This document shows, piece after piece, positions 47,687 through 59,424 of a stretch of DNA of 64,000 bases; position 1 is the first letter of the stretch, and each line of letters starts with the position of its first letter. Below the pieces are notes generated by a model. That model made no database searches and was not told the DNA's origin. It was given only the letters and a program-made list of their open reading frames with translations. The translations under genes and the position numbers were made by a program. This stretch comes from Channallabes apus (taxonomy: Eukaryota > Chordata > Actinopteri > Siluriformes > Clariidae), in NCBI GenBank assembly GCA_030522415.1, contig CM060104.1, forward strand, positions 12,973,229 to 13,037,228, in the 5' to 3' direction.

Positions 47687-49089
47687 CTGTTCTATCTTGT
47701 ATTTTCTAACGGTGTCAGAAACTTTGTGTTAGTAGCACTGCTTGACGCCTTCCTCTTTTGTAATTTGCTTTGGATAAAGGCAAACTTACAAAAGATGAAG
47801 AAATGCCTGAATGTAGTTGTACGAATAAAAGATTATGTAATGATACAATGTAAATATTTTCACAGAAACAAAGTGTAAAGATGAGACGTGAATCTGAAGA
47901 GGATCTCTTTGATGATTGCCTGGTAAAGCATTGTTTTCTTATTAATTATACAATTTATTAATACCTTGAATATAGTGTTTGTTGTATTGGACAGAAGCAT
48001 ATAAATGCAAATGTATATATAAATGAGTAATTATTGAACGAATTTTCATGTTTGGACTAACCCTTTAAATACAAACTCAGCATTCATCATAGGATTTCCT
48101 GACACTGTAAAGCCATCTCATGCCATGTTTTACTGATGCAAGATAAAGCAATTTAACCCAAGTTTAACAATATGAAGTATATGAAGTGATGGTCATTTTT
48201 TTATTATCATTTATTTTTATTATTATTTTTTTCTCAATGAAGTCAGCACAGGTTGAAGCAATTCAGATTTTTTTGCTTCTCAAAATAAATGATTTATTTT
48301 CTTGTAAATTTTATGCAGGGGGACAGACGAAGTGACACCTTCTTAAAATCCTTGTCGTCCGTGCTGTTGAAGGGGAAGAACCGGTTGGTGTATCCATAAT
48401 CCTTGAAGGAGAGGCTATTTTCAGAAAGTTCTTCTAGAACTTGATGGGATTTAGCTATCACCAAAAGTGCAAGCTTTAAAGATGAAGTTATCATCTTAAA
48501 ACATTTGATTTGGCTTGACTACAAGTGTTTACATGTTGTGTTTACATGTTCAGCTTAAAATGTTTTCATGCATTAAGGTTTCAACGGCATACTTTTAAGT
48601 GCACTAGTCCAGAGTGCTGATTTGAAAGTTGCAACTTCACTGCTTCAGAGGGCTATTACGTTTTAACGTTTATTCTACAGTTTGTTTAAAGTATTTTCTG
48701 CTGCATTTTATTTCTAAATGAATGCTGTATTTTATTTATTTATTATTTTACACAATTTTGTTTAAAACAAGTATTTCAGGCCCTGGTGCCGTGCAGTTTT
48801 TTTCTATGGATGCAAAATTTAGCTGAATGCACTTTTATTAAAAAGACAACTTGGATCTAGACTGTGAATGTCACAAATATTTGGTAATGTTGGTGAATAA
48901 ACTGTTTAATTATATTTTAGTTGTGTGATTTATGAAAGATATAGATGAAATAATTACTTACGTTTCTTTCCAAAACATAAATTAGCAATGTTTACATTAT
49001 TATAGGGAGTAATAGGTAGCAAACCTACGCCCTTGTGTGTGTGTGTGTGTGTGTATGTATATATATGGAAATATAATTAATATTTTCGT
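47687..49089 (+). other. Mostly non-coding; one short exon-like segment
   Basis: 47,868-47,922 has a plausible acceptor (tattttcacag) and donor (CTG|gtaaag) around MRRESEEDLFDDCL, an acidic start of the kind seen in transposase first exons. It could be the second exon downstream of the R2 promoter/exon. 48,494-48,294 on the minus strand (ALLVIAKSHQVLEELSENSL) is open but unrecognised. A GT repeat lies at 49,034-49,054. Confidence 0.35.
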
Positions 49090-49899
49090 GTTTAATTACA
49101 AAAAAAAAAAAAACATTTTAATGGTTAGTGATTGTTGCAGACATTTACACTATTTTTGAGAACTATTAAGTTCTCCTTCAACGTGTCATAGCCCATAACT
49201 GCCCCTTTGAAGCCTTTGAATGGTGTTAAAAATACTTGCAAAACAAGTATTGCAGCCATACATTGGAGGGAACTTCTGAGGTGGTCAGTGATTGATGGCA
49301 CGGTCGGTCGGAGGGGGTTGTTATCACACCTATAGATCTTTTGTTCTAGGCTATCGGTCAAATATCTCTCCACTTGGAAGCAAAAACATGCAAGGGATTT
49401 CAGCATCTCGACGCACATACTAAGCTGTTTATAAAGTAGACACTGTTTGTTTTTTCATTTTGTAATCTTTCCCGTGTTTACCGTGTACTGTACAATGTAT
49501 ATTCATTTTTTTAATGAATTACTGTAAATAAACTACACATTCCGTTGATTTACCAGAAATGACTTTTCTGTTTTTTTTGTGTGTGCTAAACTAAACTTCA
49601 GGGTCAAAGTAATAGCGATTTTATTTGAAAAGTATTATATATTTACAATGCTGATAAGTTCAAGCTTAGATTCATATATAAACTGCTTCAAAGTCTTTCC
49701 ACCCCGTGACCGCTGAAATCCGACAGACGCAGGGCTCAAGGGAGGTGTGTCTGTGTGTGTGTGCGCGCGCGTGTGTATGTGTGTGTGTGCGGGTTAGTGT
49801 GCCTGTCGTATTTCAGCGGATTTTTCCGCTACCGCAGATCAGTTTATCAACTTGTAATATATACATTTTAGGAATATATTAACATGTGCAGACATTTAA
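49090..49899 (+). repeat. Repeat R3, copy B, left piece
   Basis: Matches 37,230-37,930, including the minus-strand frame MCVEMLKSLACFCFQVERYL (49,418-49,125), which here is longer (FKGAVMGYDTLKENLIVLKN). Ends at the TTAA where the piggyBac element inserted (49,896-49,899). Confidence 0.7.
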
Positions 49900-50633
49900 C
49901 CCTCTGAGGTCCGGGGTGATTTTGGGGCCCTTGAGATGTTTGGACATGCTCTGATATTTGTGCTTTTTTCAGCTACTTATAATATATTATTGACCAACCT
50001 GTATTTTTCTTGTAATCAGTACAAACTGTTCTACAATAATACCTGACCAAAATTAATGTACGTGTTTGCATTTTTTAGGAAAAAAATATTATGCGTGGTT
50101 AGTAAGTTTTGTGAAAAAAAAAGTAGCTGAAATAAGGCCATGAAACTCATACAGACAATTTGTTCACAAGACATTGTTTCACAAGGGCTGGTGGACTAGT
50201 GTTTTTGCTTCAAAATGATGTGAAAATTATCTTGTTTACTTGTTCACAGAAAACAATATAGTGATTAACACTTTTTAAGTCACTTTTTGAGTGTAAAGGG
50301 TCTATGCGAGAAGGCGTGATCTATCATTACTAATGCAGTGATTCACACCTGAGAAGACAAAGGCCTGCATACTGATCTGCATAATGAGCCATCAGACAGG
50401 TATGTGACAGAGAGGAGAATTACAAGAAAGAATCTGAGGATAAAATAAGTTTATATATTTTCAGTGTTTAGGTTATTTGAGAATATATTTGACACACAAA
50501 AAAATCTTGAGATTCATTTGCGAGTTCAGTTAAACAGTTTATTAGGAACAATCAAAGTTGACTTTTTAGCAGCATTATACTGCAATCACTATAACAGAAA
50601 ATATAGCTAACAATAATATATAGATATATAAAC

Positions 50634-50686
<53 letters not shown>

Positions 50687-51967
50687 CCTATATACTGTAT
50701 ATTATAATATAGAAAATAACAACAGCTCTTTGTAATTACCAGAACAAATGACTTTACCAACACTGTACTACATTTTTTCTACAATACACTACAGTTGACT
50801 ATGATGAATATATTGTATTATATATTTATATAATATAGTTATATTTAACTAACATCTAGGATATACTGAATGTGCACTTACTCGTGGTTCTCCAGTGAAC
50901 TGGAAACTGAACGACACTCACGTGACTTTCTTGTGCACGCGCCGGTGATGCAGCCACAGTCCTAAACAAAAACAAAAATTGAAACTTGAAGAATGGACGC
51001 GCATACAATCATTCACAAACAACAGCTGGTGAACAATTTGACCATCTGAAACACGGTCAAAACAATACAAAACACGTGTATATATATATAAAATAATAAA
51101 ACTTTAGACAGATCGTAATCAGATTTTAATGCGGGCTTGTAAGTAGCGTGCATATTTAATATTTTAACCAATTTTACTCTTGCTGGCATTTAGTATTTTC
51201 CAAATGTACATATAAAATATAGAGCAGTGATGGTGAGAATAAAAGACTTACTGGTCAGGAATTACATCCTCCGTTGAGTCCAGACGTTGTTCTAAATAAA
51301 GCCGTTCCTCGTCTGAGTCTTGCTCTGCCTCTGATGAAAAAGTAAATTCTTCATCGCTGTCCATCTGAAGCGCTTCTTCACCCGTGTAGCGTGACATCAT
51401 TCAAACGCAGAAACAGTAAGTAAGATGTAGCTTGTTGTTTTATGCCCTGGGGGTGTGTACTTGATTACCTGCCTCACCTCAGGTCATTTCCATATGAACA
51501 GCGCACGCGCAGGGAGGCGGGAGCACATTAGCTGTAATGAGCCGATACAGGAGAATCTGTACCACTCCTTACTTTCATACGGATTACATAAAAGCAGATT
51601 ATTTGTTTTCATGGTGACCTGCATCATTTAAAAGTAGACCCTTTAAGCTTTCTATAGATATATTTGTCATGTCTGTGTGTGCAGTATTCGCGGAGTTTCA
51701 GTTCATTTTAGTGACATGTTTCAAAAAGATTTTGGCGGAGACTGAGACGGCTGAAAGCGCACCCGGTTTATTTTATTTATTTTATTAATGCACAAAGTTT
51801 TCTTTTTAACATGTGTGCATACAAAAAAAAGTAGACACTTTACTGATTCGATTAATATATAGATCTTGTCTGTACGATCAAAACTGAAAGTGTAATTTAA
51901 GTTCTTATTGGCGTCATCAGGGGAAAACACCTCAAAACGCATATATGCGTTCGCGGACCTCAGAGGG
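49900..51967 (-). mobile_element. piggyBac-type element, internally deleted
   Basis: Ends ccctctgaggtccg and its reverse complement; TTAA at 49,896-49,899 and 51,968-51,971. The uninterrupted site survives at about 55,626 (gacatttaagggtgcgctg). Length 2,068 bp, shorter than an autonomous piggyBac. The N-terminal exons of the transposase remain, and the catalytic domain is absent. Confidence 0.92.
50882..51400 (-). CDS. piggyBac transposase N-terminus, two exons, truncated
   Basis: Exon 1 (51,400-51,252) starts MMSRYTGEEALQMDSDEEFT and is very acidic, the usual look of a piggyBac N-terminus; its donor is CA|gtaagt. Exon 2 (50,961-50,882) has acceptor tgtttag and donor ACGA|gtaagt. The phases join in frame (DVIPDQ then TVAASPARAQESHVSVVQFP), giving about 75 residues without a stop. 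No third exon with the DDD catalytic core or the C-terminal Cys-rich finger was found in the remaining 980 bp, so it cannot act as a transposase. A residual short protein is possible but unproven. Confidence 0.65.
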
Positions 51968-53595
51968 TTAAGGTTGCGCTGCCCTCTCTTGCCCCTGCGT
52001 AGAGCCTACACACACACACACACACACATCTATCTATCTATTATATAAATACACATTTGGAATCTGCATCTACATTTTCTGTTACAAGTATAGAATTAGG
52101 TTCAGCTGAGACTCATGATCAATGGTGTTAGGGTACTTATGTAGTGATAATTAGTTTCAGCCAGATCATTAAAACTAACAATGGACTATGACACTCTTGA
52201 GAGGGGATATGAAGGTGTTATTCATTTATTTATTCTCTACAAGGGTGCGAACAACAGTACAGACCAAACTATAACTCTCTCTTACTACTATAAAAATTCT
52301 AGATATAAACAAACAAAATACAGCTTTTATTCCTCAGAGGTAAACGGAAAAGTGAAGTTGTTCAGCTGTTCACTGTCACTGCAGCTTCTTCAAAGTCTTC
52401 CCACTCCGTGACCACTGAAATCCGATACGACACCATGTTAGGCTACGTCTTGACTCATTTGTATACCGACGGTGATTGGATGTTTCCCGAGGGCTCAGGG
52501 GAGTGTGTGTGTCTGTGTGTGTGTGTGTGTCTATGTGTGTGTGTCTGTGTGTGTGTGTCTATGTGTGTGCGTCCGCGTGGGTACTTGTTCTACTGTTATA
52601 AAAACTCTAAATATAAACAAACAAAATACAGTTTTTTTTTCAGAGGTAAACGGAAAAGTGAAGATGTTCAGTGTCACTATGCAGATGTTACACTCAGTGG
52701 AGTTACCGAAGTCATTGGTTTAGTCCTCATTGAGCTTTTGTTCCTCTTATGTGAGCATAAACAGTGAAACATTCCACAGGTTTATAATACACCGCGGCCA
52801 AGTGAACCACGTTCCCGTCGAACGAAACGAGGCATAATCGTGGTGTTTGCTTCGCTTATGACACACCATAGTTTATTACCTGCTGTGGTAGATCTGAATA
52901 TTTATTCAAACACAATAATAAAGCTTTATATCCTCAGGAGGGCTCAGTACATTGTTTTAGCGATAGTTTCACGGAAACGAGTTCAGAACTAATCTAACCA
53001 AACCAAAAAAAAAAAAAATAGCTGGATAGTTTTGTTCTTCAAAAAAGATATCTGAAGTCACAGAGAGATCCTGCTCTGTAGAAGCTGCCTCAGTCTATTT
53101 GTGCAATTACTCCATCCCGCCCTTATCAATGATAGTATAGTAATGATGTCGCTGTTGATTATCTGTTCTTGTGCTTTTGAAAAATAAATATTTTTTTCTA
53201 AGAACATGTAATAGGATGGTGTTTATTGCATATATGTATGTTTTTTTGTAATAGGCAAGTATATCAAAATAATTTAACTGTTTAATAGACATGGGTGTGT
53301 TTTTTACAGATTCACTGTAAAACATGAAAATAATAATAACCTATTTGTGAGGTAGAATTAACCCAACATTCCAGTTAAAATGAACCAACAAACCCCAAAC
53401 ATATGGGTAGAACATTTGAACCATTTATGTGGTAGAATTAACCCAGCATTATAGTTAAATATGACCTAGCATTTGGATTGAATATTTAACCCATCTTGCT
53501 GGGTTAAATTAACCCAGCATTTAGTTAGTCCTATATTTACCCAGCAGCTGGGTTAAAAACAACCCAGATTGATTTTAACCCAGCATTTTTTAGGG

Positions 53596-53629
<34 letters not shown>

Positions 53630-53640
53630 GACATGCGTGT
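51968..53640 (+). repeat. Repeat R3, copy B, right piece
   Basis: Resumes after piggyBac. 51,972-52,540 repeats 55,630-56,250 and 37,930-38,530. 52,181-52,411 carries the YDTLERGYEGVIHLFILYKG frame. From about 52,520 on it is also the outer part of the palindrome's left arm. Confidence 0.75.
53345..53600 (+). repeat. Cluster of AACCCAGCA motifs
   Basis: Irregularly spaced copies of aaccca(g/a)cat in both orientations (aattaacccagcat, tgctgggttaa, cagctgggttaa). The same cluster is inverted at 62,950-63,200. Confidence 0.8.
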
Positions 53641-54179
53641 GTCATTTTAATTCAAATGAACATTTTAATCTGTGCATGGGCGTCAACTCGCACGTTCTGT
53701 AATGTTCCATTGTCTTTTAGAGCCCATTACTAAAGCAGGTTACTAAAAACTGGCTTACTACCTATAAAAAATATTTCAATTTAACTCATGGGTCTCAATC
53801 ACAGATGACACGACAAATTATATACTCTGAAACGTTCATTTGAACATTTAAAATGTTAATACAAAAATACAAAAACATGAATACTAATGTTATCATGGTG
53901 TAAATTATTAACATTAGGTTAGGTCCTGCCCTTAATTAATTCATATTATAATTACTTTTACATAGTATAGTTACTGGACTGACATTACCAAAACTAGCTA
54001 TTTGATTTAGCCTTTCTAAAATCAACCCATATATCATTTATAATCAGAAAACATAAAACATATTATGATCTGTTCAACAGCCCATCTGTTTTAATTTAGT
54101 TTGTATTTTTTATTATTCATAAGACAACCTTTCAGTTTTGTAAATATTTTAGTTATAGTGTGTTAAGTCTTACAGTTAC

Positions 54180-55665
54180 TATAAAAAAAATATATATATA
54201 TAAACATAATATGATCTTTTTGAGTTATAATGTTTTTTTTTATTATTCATAAGAAAACCTTTCAGTTTTGTAAATATTCTAGTTATAGTGTGTTATGTTT
54301 TTCTTTAGGTTAAACGGTTTTGAGAATTAGACCATCCAGCTTAGATAAATGTTATGTCATTGATAAAATCTGGATTAAGGATATTTTATTATATAATTAT
54401 ATATATTTATTTTTTAGTTTCCCCCTGAGGGATTGCCACCTTATTGTGGTCTGGGGGTTTGCGTGCCTCAACACAATTCAGCAAATACAATACTGTTACT
54501 ATACAGTAAGGCCAGGTAAAAACAGTGCTCGAACATGATGCCCCCCTCCCCCCACCCCGTGTTGTCTGGTCTAGAACGGCGCTGCCTCTGACCGTCTTTT
54601 GTCTTGTAAATGAGTATTCTCACTCACCTTCCAATCCCCCCAGCGCACACACTCTGTTTGTACTGTAAACTGTACTGTAACTGTGTTTGCTAGGGCACTT
54701 GGTTATACACAGTACTTTAATGTATGGAACACTTACTTAACTTACTGGTTTGGTTTAAATATCGCTTATTACCTTATTCAACAAAATAAATTCATTATTA
54801 ACGTATTGAAGTATTTTAGTTAAGGACAAAAACTGTGCTTGTGTTTAGAACTGCTGAACAGCCGAAAACACACACACACCCATCCCCCCGCCAAAAACAC
54901 ACACGCACACACAGAGTAATTAACACCATGTCATACTCAGGAGTGGAAGGTGAGAAACCTCAATGGAGAATACCAAGTTTGTCGTTGCTCTTTTGGAGTT
55001 CTTAAAACCCAAAACATTTATTTATACTGAGAAAAAATTATTATGGGTCACAATCACAAACACAAATACATATTATCAAGTGTTTAACTGGTTTCATTTG
55101 TTTCTATGATCAATAATTATTATTATTATTTTCAGCCCAACTCTTTGACTATTTAAAACAAAGTTGTGTCCCATTTTTTGCCCATTGAAGTTGTTGGTTC
55201 AACTAAACAATTTTTAAATACCCAAACAATCCCCCAAAATTAAAACACGCAAAACATGACTTTAACAATTCAATTTATTCTTCCAAAACTAGTCAAAGTT
55301 AAAACAGTAATTTATATAAAATAGATGAATACATGTTGTCTTTTTGCTTAAAGTTCATTAAACAACCCGGATACACCAGCTGCTTATAAGTCTCTATCTA
55401 TAGTCCTTTTACATTAAAATAAAAAATTTTCAAATATCAAAACTATTACATATTTGTTATTAATAATGTTATTACTTAACAGTTTAAGTCTTTGTTTCCC
55501 CCAAAGTACTGTATCAGACATCAAACATCATTCTAAAGCTGTCGGACTGTGACGTCATCGCTACCGCAGATCAGTTCATCAACTTGTAATATATACATTT
55601 TAGGAATATATTAACATGTGCAGACATTTAAGGGTGCGCTGCCCTCTCTTGCCCCTGAGTAGAGC

Positions 55666-55707
<42 letters not shown>

Positions 55708-56540
55708 CTATCTATCTATCTATCTATTATATAAATACACATTTGGAATCTGCATCTACATTTTCTGTTACAAGTATAGAATTAGGTTCAGCTGAGACTC
55801 ATGATCAATGGTGTTAGGGTACTTATGTAGTGATAATTAGTTTCAGCCAGATCATTAAAACTAACAATGGACTATGACACTCTTGAGAGGGGATATGAAG
55901 GTGTTATTCATTTATTTATTCTCTACAAGGGTGCGAACAACAGTACAGACCAAACTATAACTCTCTCTTACTACTATAAAAATTCTAGATATAAACAAAC
56001 AAAATACAGCTTTTTTTCCTCAGAGGTAAACGGAAAAGTGAAGTTGTTCAGCTGTTCACTGTCACTGCAGCTTCTTCAAAGTCTTCCCACTCCGTGAAAA
56101 CTGAAATCCGACACGACACCACGTTAGGCTACGTCTTGACTCATTTGTATACCGACGGTGATTGGATGTTTCCCGAGGGCTCAGGGGAGTGTGTGTGTCT
56201 CTGTGTGTGTGTGTGTCTCTGTGTGTGTGTGTCTATGTGTGTGTGTCATTGTTTTAGCGATAGTTTCAAGGAAGCGAGTTCAGAACTAATCTAACCAAAC
56301 CAAAAAAAAAAAAAACATCCGAAGCTTCAAATAGAATGAACGAACTAATGAAATTGATATATATGTAATTGATATACTGTATACACAGACGTGTGTCATT
56401 TTAATTCAAATGAACATTTTAATGCTTTCTGATACACTTATCAACTTATCCACATAAACTTATCAACACATACTCTCCGTGCACGCACATACAATCTCTA
56501 AAAAAGTAAAATTAATGACATACATATACAAATAAACAAA
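54180..56540 (+). repeat. Repeat R3, copy C
   Basis: Lies within the palindrome's left arm. Starts like 33,012 and 36,903, includes the unoccupied piggyBac site at about 55,626, CA/TCTA microsatellites at 55,670-55,730, and the YDTLERGYEGVIHLFILYKG frame at 55,867-56,097. Confidence 0.75.
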
Positions 56541-56699
56541 AATATAAACGTCTATGTATATTGAAGTTTACGGTGAACGCAGAGTCGGCTAAGCACGTGA
56601 TGACGCGCGCGCCCTCACCTCTTGTTACGACTGCCTATTTGGCCAAAAAATAATTGAACGATATGCCTGGTCCTGGAAAGAGACAATAAATATATATAT

Positions 56700-57011
56700 T
56701 TTTATACATTTATTGCATTGTTTGTTGTTTACAGTCAAGCCATCAACATACAATAAAATGTAAACATGAGATCTAAACTAAAAACTGTGCTCCCTGTGCT
56801 GGTGCTGGCAATATCATCTCTTTGTTCTGCTGTCTCCGGCTCCCTCCCTGGTCCTGAACCGTACCATACATACCAGATCAAGAACTTGAAGATGAAGATT
56901 ATATCTCTGGTCTTCTCTCTGACGGGTTCCTCCCTAGTTTCTGATGATCTCAATTAGTTTGTAGTGTTGCTTGTCCAAGGAAACCAGTAATCTTGCTTGA
57001 AGTGGAGCAGA
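56700..57011 (-). repeat. hAT-derived fragment at the inner end of the left arm
   Basis: 56,700-56,858 matches 35,320-35,483 of the hAT element. On the minus strand it encodes REPETAEQRDDIASTSTGST. The mirror copy is at 58,275-58,590. Confidence 0.7.
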
Positions 57012-58274
57012 TATAATTCTCAGAAACTCATTACTGATCTTTAAAAAAAAAAAAAAAAAGGTAAAAACAAAAATTGGACTGGCTCAAGTTCTTATGTTAG
57101 CAAATCTTAATTACAGTGTGTATAAAGTATAGAAAGCAGTACACTACAAACAGCACTCACTCCAAATTAGCTTGTTCTATGTTTACGTCACTTTCCTATT
57201 AATTTTTACATCGTTAACCAACGGTACTTAAATATAATTATTTTCTTCGGCGCCGCTGACTTACTGTATAAACTCCGGTGTTTTTGAAAATCACCACGTT
57301 AGTTAGCTAATGCTAATGCAGGTAATATAGGTGGTTTTAGCTACAGTAGCAAACACGGACACAAAACTCAATCTACAAAGTAGTTGTTCCTGACATAAAT
57401 CATGAATTTGCTCATAGAAGAGATACATTTAACATAGAAATGACATGAGTTTGCTTTCTTACCTGGTTTAAAGGAGTTTTCTTTGAGAATCTCCACCCGC
57501 ATGTGATTCAGTCCGTGAAAATGCTGCGTCATGAGGTCATGAGACACGGTTTGAAGCAGAAATGTCCTTTGTGAATGGATTAGATTTAAGTTTAATCAGG
57601 GGCTTTAAATAACAGTAACTGAAATACAGGTTCTGATATCCTTCCTTACTTGTTTCAACGTCATGCTCCGGTTTGAGGCGGAAATAAAATTATACCGGCA
57701 AAACTATGGTCTAAAGACTGCGCATGCGCAAATCACACTCAACCTAATAAGAGTACCTTGATCAAAATGAAATATTTCACTTTGGTTTCCTGCTGAAAAC
57801 AGCATTATACTAATAAAAAAAAAAAAAAAAAAAAAAAAGATTCACCCATAAGCATAAATTAGACACTTCAGTTAAAAAGAGCAAATTATTTTTTTTACTA
57901 ATGGAATGAGAAAAAAAAACACATTAAACTAGGTTTACTTTTTTCAGTGGATCCCTCAATAATTTCTGTCTCCTTTGCCTGTGTTTGATAATGTGAAGCA
58001 CATATACACTCATTCATCATGAAAGATCTATTATAAAACAAAATAAAATTCATGTTCGCTTCAGCACTGTTCATCCGCGTCCTTACATTCATTGTTGTAC
58101 TTGGTCCGGCTTTTAGATAAAGTCCTTCCATGCGCCATCTGGCGGATATTCAGTGAAGCGCAACACATTTATTTAAAATTCCCGAATGTTGCCTCCGGCA
58201 AGACGCGGCACGCCGCGCGCTAAATTGCGGCATCCCGCGGGAAAACACGCAGGGTTTTAAGGGCGACATCTGTA
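57012..58274 (-). repeat. Element X, copy 2: palindrome spacer
   Basis: 1,263 bp, inverted copy of 44,610-45,848, with the 77-codon frame at 58,131-57,898 (one residue different). It is the only part of the inverted repeat present once. An A-run at about 57,818-57,838 is longer than in copy 1. Confidence 0.88.
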
Positions 58275-59392
58275 TCTGCTCCACTTCAAGCAAGATTACT
58301 GGTTTCCTTGGACAAGCAACACTACAAACTAATTGAGATCATCAGAAACTAGGGAGGAACCCGTCAGAGAGAAGACCAGAGATATAATCTTCATCTTCAA
58401 GTTCTTGATCTGGTATGTATGGTACGGTTCAGGACCAGGGAGGGAGCCGGAGACAGCAGAACAAAGAGATGATATTGCCAGCACCAGCACAGGGAGCACA
58501 GTTTTTAGTTTAGATCTCATGTTTACATTTTATTGTATGTTGATGGCTTGACTGTAAACAACAAACAATGCAATAAATGTATAAAAAATATATATATATT
58601 TATTGTCTCTTTCCAGGACCAGGCATATCGTTCAATTATTTTTTGGCCAAATAGGCAGTCGTAACAAGAGGTGAGGGCGCGCGCGTCATCACATGTGCTT
58701 AGCCGACTCTGCGTTCACCGTAAACTTCAATATACATAGACGTTTATATTTTTGTTTATTTGTATATGTATGTTATTAATTTTACTTTTTTAGAGATTGT
58801 ATGTGCGTGCACGGAGAGTATGTGTTGATAAGTTTATGTGGATAAGTTGATAAGTGTATCAGAAAGCATGAAAATGTTCATTTGAATTAAAATGACACAC
58901 ACACGTCTGTGTATACAGTATACCAATTACATATATATCAATTTCATTAGTTCGTTCATTCTATTTGAAGCTTCGGATGTTTTTTTTTTTTTGGTTTGGT
59001 TAGATTAGTTCTGAACTCGCTTCCTTGAAACTATCGCTAAAACAATGACACACACACATAGACACATAGTTTACCTCTGAGGAAAAAAAGCTGTATTTTG
59101 TTTGTTTATGTCTAGAATTTTTATAGTAGTAAGAGAGAGTTATAGTTTGGTCTGTACTGTTGTTCGCACCCTTGTAGAGAATAAATAAATGAATAACACC
59201 TTCATATCCCCTCTCAAGAGTGTCATAGTCCATTGTTAGTTTTAATGATCTGGCTGAAACTAATTATCACTACATAAGTACCCTAACACCATTGATCATG
59301 AGTCTCAGCTGAACCTAATTCTATACTTGTAACAGAAAATGTAGATGCAGATTCCAAATGTGTATTTATATAATAGATAGATAGATAGATAG

Positions 59393-59424
<32 letters not shown>

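Larger units (their letters stand above)
52520..57011 (+). repeat. Left arm of the large palindrome
   Basis: Reverse complement of 58,275-64,000 apart from a Tc1 present only on the right and deletions on the right (about 200 bp matching 56,025-56,225; about 40 bp near 54,415-54,460). The innermost 245 bp is identical between arms. Differences elsewhere are scattered small indels and substitutions. Confidence 0.93.
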
